11,922 bases of DNA from positions 1 to 11,922 of the forward strand of contig JABGRG010000060.1 of assembly GCA_018648445.1 (NCBI GenBank), read 5' to 3'. The stretch is from Rhodospirillales bacterium (lineage in GTDB: Bacteria; Pseudomonadota; Alphaproteobacteria; Rhodospirillales_A; JACZKS01). Below, piece after piece: positions 6,802-11,922 of this stretch; positions within the stretch are counted from its first letter, which is position 1; every line of letters starts with the position of its first letter. The translations under genes were made by a program, and so were the position numbers. Below the pieces are notes generated by a model that was given only the letters and a program-made list of their open reading frames with translations, was not told the origin of the DNA and ran no database searches.

Positions 6802-7536
6802 CTAGCGCAGCGTGCTGAGATAGAAGTGGTCCGATGTGATGCATCGGCTGCGGCGCCATTCGACCGGCGTATCGCCATAGGTCATGGCAATCCTGTCAAT
6901 TTCGAGCAGCGGTGCGCCAACCTCGACATCAAGCAACTCGGCGTCTCGCGGGTCTGCGCTTACGGCGCGAAGGCGCTCTTGCGCGCACACGACCCTGACG
7001 CCGTACTCGGTTTCATAGTGCGGATACATTTCATTGGGAAGCGCGTCGCGCAAGCTCTCACAAAGGTTCGGAAACACCTCTTCGGAGACGACAACCGTTT
7101 CAAATACGCGCGCGGCTCCGTCAAGGGTGCGAAGGCGTTCGACCACCGCCACCGGCGTTCCGTTCGTCAGACCGAGGCGCGCCACCGCCTCGGGTGTCGC
7201 CGCCTGCTTCGAACACGAAATCGGAATGGTTTGGGGAAGCTCTTTTACCCCGTCTTCGCGATGAAGATGGAAAAAGTGGGAATGCTCGCGTTCGTCGGTA
7301 TGGCTGGCCACGAAGGTTCCCTTGCCGCGAAACCTGACCACCAGATTGTCCGCCGCCATCTGGGCGATGGCCTTGCGAACCGTGCCTTGACTGACGTTAT
7401 AAAACTCGGCAAATTCGTTCTCGCTCGGAAGAGGTTCTCCGGGCCTCCATTCGCCAGCCACCAGCCGTTCGACGATAATCTCTTGAATCTGTGCGAAAAG
7501 CGGTCGAGCCGTGGGTCGAACGGGTTTTTTGGCCAT
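6802..7536 (-). CDS. GntR-family transcriptional regulator, HutC subfamily (UTRA effector domain)
   Basis: A 244-residue regulator. The GntR winged helix-turn-helix spans about 12-76, with the signatures GEPLPSENEFAEFYNVSQGTV, RKAIAQMAADNLV and FRGKGTFVA. The UTRA ligand-binding domain spans about 100-237 and ends with the family-typical APLLEIDRIA and PVEWRRSRCI. HutC-type members usually repress nearby catabolic or transport genes and release DNA when they bind a small molecule; the subfamily includes PhnF, HutC and NagR, and this sequence does not decide among them. The ATG at 7536 is preceded by GGAAGGA at a spacing of 7. The gene sits between the two halves of the TTT transporter, so it is a good candidate regulator of tctCB and/or the DUF47-pit-tctA unit. 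It converges on tctB with 3 nt between stops. Confidence 0.92.
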   Translation of the reverse strand: MAKKPVRPTARPLFAQIQEIIVERLVAGEWRPGEPLPSENEFAEFYNVSQGTVRKAIAQMAADNLVVRFRGKGTFVASHTDEREHSHFFHLHREDGVKELPQTIPISCSKQAATPEAVARLGLTNGTPVAVVERLRTLDGAARVFETVVVSEEVFPNLCESLRDALPNEMYPHYETEYGVRVVCAQERLRAVSADPRDAELLDVEVGAPLLEIDRIAMTYGDTPVEWRRSRCITSDHFYLSTLR

Positions 7537-7718
7537 GAGCGCGTCCTTCCATCGAGGTTGCGGCGTTCCGCCGCCCCCGTAATTTTTATCTGATATTTTA
7601 TAGCATAATATGTCCGTGCCCCGACGACAAGTTCGCGTGCTTGCGCGAAGCCGCTGTTTGACTTCTGCGCCCGAAGCGGATTAACTCTTCTGCGCAACAG
7701 GAAAGAGAAGTGGGAAAG
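7537..7718. other. Divergent intergenic region between gntR and the small ORF
   Basis: This 182-nt region carries an AT-rich stretch at about 7580-7612. On the minus strand it includes TATAAA and TATTAT, possible -10 elements for gntR, without a clear -35. A 6-bp hairpin (gcggcg at 7560-7565, cgccgc at 7569-7574, 3-nt loop) lies in the gntR leader. The 20-bp palindrome found upstream of tctC and DUF47 is not convincingly present here (about 11 of 20 at best). Confidence 0.5.
7658..7686 (+). promoter_or_regulatory. Possible promoter for the small ORF
   Basis: TTGACT (7658-7663) is followed after 17 nt by TTAACT (7681-7686). The -35 matches the consensus at 5 of 6 positions and the -10 at only 3 of 6. 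The predicted transcript would begin about 25 nt before the ATG at 7719. Confidence 0.35.
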
Positions 7719-7907
7719 ATGCCCGATAAGTCGAAATCCAAATCCGTGAAGGAAATTCGCGAAATTCTCAAGGACATCAATCCGGCCCTGAAAAGGTTAC
7801 TCGAAATTACGGATGATCCCGGCGAGATGGAAACGGTCCTGTTTGAAAGCATTCGGTCCGGCGCGCGAAGTCTTCGCATCGCGCGGCGCATCGCCAAGAA
7901 GGATTAG
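7719..7907 (+). CDS. Small basic helical protein of unknown function
   Basis: An open frame of 62 codons beginning MPDKSKSKSVKEIREILKD. I do not recognise a family. It is rich in Lys, Arg and Glu, lacks Cys and membrane segments, and looks fully helical, with a Lys/Ser-rich N terminus and an Arg/Lys-rich C terminus (SLRIARRIAKKD), so it could bind nucleic acid or a partner protein. Codon choice and amino-acid composition look like a real protein. AGAGAAG lies 8 nt before the ATG; a GTG at 7710 would add three residues. The gene is transcribed with DUF47-pit-tctA but is separated from DUF47 by 281 nt that seem to hold a separate promoter. Any role in phosphate uptake is speculation from position. 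Confidence 0.6.
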   Translation: MPDKSKSKSVKEIREILKDINPALKRLLEITDDPGEMETVLFESIRSGARSLRIARRIAKKD

Positions 7908-8188
7908 GTTCCGAGCCTCCTCAGCCGAAGTTTAAAAACTCTCGGTGTCGCGGGCTCGTTTTCAGTGAAGCAGGGGCGTCTTTCGGGTTGAGTTAGGAAC
8001 TCGTTCGTTTGCCCTGTGCGCAAAGGTAAATTATATAATTTACCGTTGACACCGGTTCGGCCTCAAATTACGGTTTCCGCCACAAATACGTTCGGCGGAG
8101 TCTGCACGTTTAATTCCCGATCTCCGCGCGCCGCGCACGTCGCTTCTGCCAAGCAGAACATGCGGCGAGGACGAAAGAGGAACGCAAG
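7908..8188. other. Intergenic region upstream of DUF47-pit-tctA
   Basis: A 281-nt stretch with no convincing gene. It holds an imperfect hairpin shortly after the small ORF (ccgaagttt near 7925-7933 against aaactctcgg near 7936-7945, one bulge, no direct T tract, so at best a weak terminator). It also holds a small inverted repeat (gagtt at 7990-7994, aactc at 7998-8002), the perfect 20-bp palindrome (8025-8044), TTGACA at 8046-8051, and a 6-bp hairpin at 8144-8158 (ttctgc, caa, gcagaa) in the presumed leader. DUF47 has AGAGG 8 nt before its ATG. Confidence 0.55.
8025..8044. promoter_or_regulatory. Perfect 20-bp palindrome, likely operator
   Basis: ggtaaattatataatttacc is a perfect inverted repeat with no loop, typical of a dimeric transcription-factor site. 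It lies 144 nt before the DUF47 start. It contains TATAAT (8034-8039), so a bound protein could cover a -10 element, and TTGACA follows at 8046-8051. A 17 of 20 copy lies upstream of tctC at 4977-4996. It does not show the GTnTAnAC core often cited for HutC-type operators, so assignment to the neighbouring GntR is only an inference from position. Confidence 0.65.
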
Positions 8189-8851
8189 ATGGCATTTTCG
8201 AGAAAGACGGCATTGTTTGGCCGCACCCGCGCCCTTGAACGCCAGATAGAGGAATTTCTGGACGCCATTTCGGAAGCGGGTCTGATTTTTCAGCGCGCCA
8301 TCAAGATTTACCTTTCGGAAGGCGCGTCTTCGGAATTCATGGAGGCCCTCGAGGACGTCAGCGCAATCGAGACCCGCGCCGACGAACTCCGCCGTTCGGT
8401 TGAAGCGCAACTCTATGAGAAGACACTGATTCCGGATTTGCGGGCGGACGTCTTGAGCCTTCTTGAGGATATGGACTGGCTGATCGGCATTTTTCAGGCG
8501 AACTGTTATCGTTTCGCCACCGAGAAGCCCGACATACCGAACGAGTACCATCGCGACTTCTTGGACCTGACGGAAACCGGGGTGACCTGCACCGACTGTC
8601 TGGTGATGGCGGCGCGCGCATTCTTCCGCAACATTGAGGCGGTCCGTGACCACAATCACAAGGTCATTTATTACGAGACCGAGGCCGACAAGATTTGCAC
8701 CAAGATGAAGACGGCGATTTTTGAATCCGAATTGCCGTTGGACCGAAAAATGCACCTTCGTTATTTCGTCGACCGCCTGGACGAGGCGGCCAACGCCGCC
8801 GAGGACGTGGCCGACGAATTGGCCATCTACACCATCAAACGCAGCATCTGA
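8189..8851 (+). CDS. DUF47 family PhoU-like protein, partner of a PiT phosphate transporter
   Basis: A 220-residue cytoplasmic all-helical protein of the DUF47/PhoU-like family (TIGR00153 type), normal length for the family. The paired acidic motifs thought to bind metal clusters in PhoU-like folds are visible: E61-T-R-A-D65 in the first half and E163-T-E-A-D167 in the second. The family-typical LIPDLRADVLSLLEDMDWLIG lies near 80-100. Members are commonly encoded next to PiT permeases, as here (22 nt before pit), and are thought to regulate or assist phosphate uptake. This distinguishes it from the PhoU of the Pst system, which is absent from the window. Translation starts at ATG 8189 after AGAGG. 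Confidence 0.9.
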   Translation: MAFSRKTALFGRTRALERQIEEFLDAISEAGLIFQRAIKIYLSEGASSEFMEALEDVSAIETRADELRRSVEAQLYEKTLIPDLRADVLSLLEDMDWLIGIFQANCYRFATEKPDIPNEYHRDFLDLTETGVTCTDCLVMAARAFFRNIEAVRDHNHKVIYYETEADKICTKMKTAIFESELPLDRKMHLRYFVDRLDEAANAAEDVADELAIYTIKRSI

Positions 8852-8873
8852 CGGGAAAGTTTAAAGCGAAAGC

Positions 8874-10358
8874 ATGGACATCGTCGTTCTTCTGTTCCTG
8901 ACCAGCGGCCTGTTTTTGGGTTGGTCGCTTGGCGCCAACGACGCCGCCAACGTGTTTGGCACGGCGGTGGGCACGGGGATGGTGCGTTTCGTGACAGCGG
9001 CCATGGTGTGCAGCGTGTTCCTGTTATTGGGCGCGGTGATCAGCGGCGCGGGGGCTGCCCACACCCTGGGCAAACTGGGTTCGGTGAACGCCCTTGCGGG
9101 ATCCTTCGCCGCGGCCTTTTCGGCGGCGCTGACGGTGTACTGGATGACCAAGGCGGGCCTGCCGGTTTCAACCAGCCAGGCCATTGTCGGCGCGATCATC
9201 GGCTGGAACTGGTTTTCCGGATCGATCACCGACGCCGGCGCCCTGGCCAAAATTCTCGCCACCTGGGTGGCCTGCCCGCTGCTGGCCGGTTTTATCGCGG
9301 TGCCGTTGTTTCATGTCACCACACGCGTCATCAAGCGGGCCGGGATTCATTTGTTGCGGCTTGACGCCTATACCCGTGCGGCGCTGATATTGGCCGGCGC
9401 CTTCGGCTCCTACAGCCTGGGCGCCAACAACATCGCCAACGTGATGGGCGTGTTCGTTCCGGTTTCACCGTTCACCGATTTCAGCGTGGCGGGGCTGTTC
9501 ACTTTTTCGTCGATCCAGCAGTTGTTTTTGTTGGGCGCGGTGGCCATCGGGGTCGGCGTGTTCACGTATTCCAAACGGGTGATGCTGACGGTGGGCTCGG
9601 ATTTGCTGCCGCTTTCGCCGGTGGCCGCCTGGGTGGTGGTGATGTCCCACTCCATCGTGCTTTTCCTGTTCGCCTCCGAAGGCCTGGAACATCTGCTGGC
9701 GTCGGCCGGTCTGCCGACAATCCCGCTGGTTCCGGTGTCCAGTTCGCAAGCGGTGGTCGGCGCAGTGGTCGGCATCGGCCTGTTCAAGGGCGGGCGCAAT
9801 ATCCAATGGCGGGTATTGGGGACCATCAGCGGCGGCTGGATCACGACGCCCATCATTGCCGCCTGCGTCAGCTTTTTGTCGCTGTTCGTTTTGCAGAACG
9901 TTTTCGACCAGCAGGTCTATCGCGCGGTTCATTTCGAACTGTCCCCCACGGTTATGGAGCGTCTCGTGACGCACGGGGTGTCGGTGGAGGATCTGCGCGA
10001 TCTGCGCGGCACGGATTTCCCGGCAGCGACGCGCCTGCTGGACGCCGTTAAAGAGCGCACATCCCTGAGCGGCTACCAGCAAAATGATCTGCTGGCGACG
10101 GCCGAAGTGTTTCGCACGTCATTCGACCCGGCCCATATGGCCTCCATCGATAAAGACAGCCTGAGCGCCGATCAGTTGGGTGCGATCCATTCCCTGGCCG
10201 GACAAACCTACCGCCACAAGTGGCAGGTATCGGAAAAACTGGCGCAAGCCAGCGCCGAGTGGCAGCTTCACGAAGAAACAACCGTCAACAAGATTTATAA
10301 CAAACGGGTCAAAAGCCAGATGGCTCAGGTATTTCGAACGTTTGGCATCGAAAACTGA
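8874..10358 (+). CDS. pit: PiT family inorganic phosphate transporter with a C-terminal soluble extension
   Basis: A 494-residue low-affinity phosphate permease (PiT/PHO4 family) that moves metal-phosphate or phosphate with a cation across the inner membrane. The two inverted halves each show the family signature: GAND at 20-23 within LGANDAANVFGTAVGTG, and GANN at 183-186 within LGANNIANVMG. Each half also carries a serine-containing STSQAIVGAIIG (99-110) or SSSQAVVGAVVG (289-300). Membrane segments run to about residue 341. The last 150 residues (about 345-494) are hydrophilic with no membrane segment, making the protein longer than many bacterial PiT proteins; this tail looks helical but I do not recognise a domain in it. 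The gene is 22 nt after DUF47 and 48 nt before the tctA ATG, so the three genes are probably one transcript. Confidence 0.92.
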   Translation: MDIVVLLFLTSGLFLGWSLGANDAANVFGTAVGTGMVRFVTAAMVCSVFLLLGAVISGAGAAHTLGKLGSVNALAGSFAAAFSAALTVYWMTKAGLPVSTSQAIVGAIIGWNWFSGSITDAGALAKILATWVACPLLAGFIAVPLFHVTTRVIKRAGIHLLRLDAYTRAALILAGAFGSYSLGANNIANVMGVFVPVSPFTDFSVAGLFTFSSIQQLFLLGAVAIGVGVFTYSKRVMLTVGSDLLPLSPVAAWVVVMSHSIVLFLFASEGLEHLLASAGLPTIPLVPVSSSQAVVGAVVGIGLFKGGRNIQWRVLGTISGGWITTPIIAACVSFLSLFVLQNVFDQQVYRAVHFELSPTVMERLVTHGVSVEDLRDLRGTDFPAATRLLDAVKERTSLSGYQQNDLLATAEVFRTSFDPAHMASIDKDSLSADQLGAIHSLAGQTYRHKWQVSEKLAQASAEWQLHEETTVNKIYNKRVKSQMAQVFRTFGIEN

Positions 10359-10389
10359 TTGAAAGAGAGCCTCCGAATACCGAAAGAAT

Positions 10390-10400
10390 GGAGGCGGAGA
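10390..10400 (+). promoter_or_regulatory. Ribosome binding site fixing the tctA start
   Basis: A purine-rich stretch ggaggcggaga precedes the ATG at 10407; its GGAGA (10396-10400) is 6 nt from the start. The frame is open up to a TTG at 10359, directly after the pit stop, but the extra 16 residues there are polar and unlike a TctA N terminus, so ATG 10407 is preferred. Confidence 0.7.
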
Positions 10401-10406
10401 AACAAA

Positions 10407-11897
10407 ATGGAACTCATAGAAAGTCTGGGCTTCGGTTTTTCGATTGTTCTCGGCTGGAAACCCATGCTGGTCATTATCGTCGGCGTTGTCGTCGGCATCA
10501 TGGTCGGCGCCATGCCGGGGCTTTCTCCGTCCACCGGCGTGGCCTTGCTGGTTCCCTTCAGTTACACCATGTCGCCGGCTCTGGCGCTGGTTCTTTTGGT
10601 TTCCATTTACATCTCGTCAAACTACGGCGGGTCGATTACGGCAGTCCTGATCAATACGCCGGGCACACCGTCTGCCGCCGCTACTGCCATGGACGGGTAC
10701 CCACTGACCCTGAAGGGGGAAGCCGGAAAAGGTTTGGGCATGTCGTTGATCGCCTCGACCATCGGCGGAATTTTCGGCGTGATCATTCTGATCCTGTTTG
10801 CCGTACCGCTGGCCAAGCTGGCAATCGCTTTCCACCCCGCCGACTATTTCGCGTTGGCCATTTTCGGATTGACGACGGTGGGTTCACTGGGAACCGGTAA
10901 CGTCGCCAAGTCGATGCTAGCGGTCCTTTTCGGATTGCTGATCAACACCATCGGCATTGATCCGTTAAGCGGCGTGTCGCGGTTCACCTGGAGGGTCGAC
11001 ACCCTTTATGACGGGTTCAGCCTGATCCCCGCGCTGATCGGTCTTTTCGCGCTTAGCGTGGTCTTCGCGGCCATGGAGAAGGGCGAGTTCGGCAAAAAGG
11101 TCGTCGACGAGGTTTCCGGCACCTTCCCGACCCTGCTCGAAACCTGGAAGACCAAACTGACCATCGTGCGATCAAGCATCCTGGGCACGGTCATCGGAAT
11201 TTTCCCGGGCGCGGGCGCGACCATCGCCGCGTTTATCAGCTACGGCATCGCAAGGCGTTCCAGCAAAGAACCCGAAACCTTCGGCAAGGGCGCACTGGAC
11301 GGCGTGGCGGCTTCGGAAGCGGCCAACAGCAGTTCGGTCGGCGGGGCGCTAATTCCCCTGTTGGCTCTGGGCATTCCCGGCAGCGCCACCGACGCCGTTC
11401 TGATCGGCGCGCTGCAACTGCACGACATCACCCCCGGCCCCATGCTGTTCCAGACCAACCCCGAGATCGTCTACGGTATTTTCGCAGCCCTGATCATCGC
11501 CAACGGCATCATGCTGTTGATGGGATTTTACGGCGTTCGCGTTTTCGCCAAGGTCGTGGAAGTGCCTATCAGCATTCTGTACCCGCTGATTATCGCCATC
11601 GCATTGATCGGCAGTTTCGCGGTTCGCGGCTCGTTCTTCGATGTGGGCGCGTGTTTCGCATTCGGCGTCATCGGATGGATTTTCAAACGCTACGGCTTCC
11701 CCGTGGCACCGGTTGTTCTGGGCATCGTGCTGGGCAGTCTTCTGGAAGAGAACTTCCGCCGGGCCATCATGATGGATGGGCCTACGGTGTTCTTCACCGA
11801 GCCCCTTTCCGCCACCATGCTGGCCATTGCCGCACTTTTGTTCATCCTTCCGATTTACCGGAACTTCAAGGCAAAGAAAGCCACGTCCGACGAATAA
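10407..11897 (+). CDS. tctA: Large membrane subunit of a tripartite tricarboxylate transporter (TctA family)
   Basis: A 496-residue multi-spanning inner-membrane protein, the normal length for TctA, the channel-forming subunit that works with TctB and the binding protein TctC. The family motifs are intact: GAMPGLSPSTGVALLVPF (about 34-51), SSNYGGSITAVLINTPGTPS (70-89) and DGYPL (96-100) in the first half. In the second half are GIFPGAGATIAAFISYGIA, then ASEAANSSSVGGALIPLLAL, GIPGSATDAVLIGAL and TPGPMLF. The paired glycine/proline-rich motifs show the inverted-repeat fold. It lies 48 nt after pit and away from tctC-tctB, which is unusual since tctB and tctA are normally adjacent. No second tctA is visible in the window, so this is presumably the partner of tctCB. 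The transcript may continue past the window end; no terminator is seen in the last 25 nt. Confidence 0.94.
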   Translation: MELIESLGFGFSIVLGWKPMLVIIVGVVVGIMVGAMPGLSPSTGVALLVPFSYTMSPALALVLLVSIYISSNYGGSITAVLINTPGTPSAAATAMDGYPLTLKGEAGKGLGMSLIASTIGGIFGVIILILFAVPLAKLAIAFHPADYFALAIFGLTTVGSLGTGNVAKSMLAVLFGLLINTIGIDPLSGVSRFTWRVDTLYDGFSLIPALIGLFALSVVFAAMEKGEFGKKVVDEVSGTFPTLLETWKTKLTIVRSSILGTVIGIFPGAGATIAAFISYGIARRSSKEPETFGKGALDGVAASEAANSSSVGGALIPLLALGIPGSATDAVLIGALQLHDITPGPMLFQTNPEIVYGIFAALIIANGIMLLMGFYGVRVFAKVVEVPISILYPLIIAIALIGSFAVRGSFFDVGACFAFGVIGWIFKRYGFPVAPVVLGIVLGSLLEENFRRAIMMDGPTVFFTEPLSATMLAIAALLFILPIYRNFKAKKATSDE

Positions 11898-11922
11898 GAA
11901 AACGGCGGGTCCATATAACTGG

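Noticed and set aside
6795..6805. Palindrome ctagcagctag covering the convergent tctB and gntR stop codons
   Set aside because: It is only 5 bp per arm with a 1-nt centre and is explained by two facing TAG stop codons; it is too small for a terminator.
7590..7640. Sigma-54 promoter (GGCACG) upstream of gntR
   Set aside because: The distance from GG to the nearest GC is 14 nt, not the required 10.
8016..8249. Plus-strand open frame of 77 codons spanning the palindrome and the DUF47 start
   Set aside because: It overlaps DUF47 in another frame, has no ribosome binding site, covers the operator-like site and resembles no protein.
8063..8755. Minus-strand open frame (230 codons) opposite DUF47
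   Set aside because: Antisense to a complete DUF47 protein and runs into its regulatory region; no domain visible.

Overview
The window looks like a chromosomal segment of an alphaproteobacterium, probably Rhodospirillales-like. The grounds are protein style (TctA/TctB/TctC transporter, PhoR-PhoB pair, UTRA-type GntR regulator, Tat-exported peptide-type binding protein), a moderately high GC content and dense gene packing. The taxon is inferred from gene content, not from a marker gene. No rRNA, tRNA, insertion sequence, phage gene or CRISPR array was seen.

Left part (1-4853, all minus strand, read right to left): phoR and phoB, a histidine kinase and response regulator overlapping by 4 nt. 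They are followed by a promoter-like site and a peptide/nickel-type ABC importer: a Tat-signal binding protein, a GC-rich hairpin plus three 19-bp tandem repeats, a DppB-like permease, and the first codons of what may be a second permease running off the window edge.

Centre (4854-7536): a 339-nt divergent intergenic region with an AT-rich island separates phoR from tctC and tctB (plus strand). These encode the periplasmic binding protein and small membrane subunit of a tripartite tricarboxylate transporter (TTT), with a strong hairpin between them. A UTRA/HutC-type GntR regulator converges on tctB with 3 nt between stop codons.

Right part (7719-11897, plus strand): a small unrecognised basic ORF, an intergenic region with a perfect 20-bp palindrome, a PhoU-like DUF47 protein, a PiT phosphate permease with an unusual ~150-residue soluble C-terminal extension, and tctA, the large TTT membrane subunit.

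Main point of interest: the TTT transporter is split. tctC-tctB is separated from tctA by about 3.6 kb carrying the GntR gene and a phosphate-uptake module, and the block lies beside phoR-phoB. A 20-bp palindrome upstream of DUF47-pit-tctA recurs with 17 of 20 bases identical upstream of tctCB, so the two half-operons may share one regulator, possibly the GntR protein encoded between them. This suggests, but does not prove, a TTT system tied to phosphate or phosphorus metabolism. The individual gene families are all well known; the arrangement and the shared site are what deserve checking.
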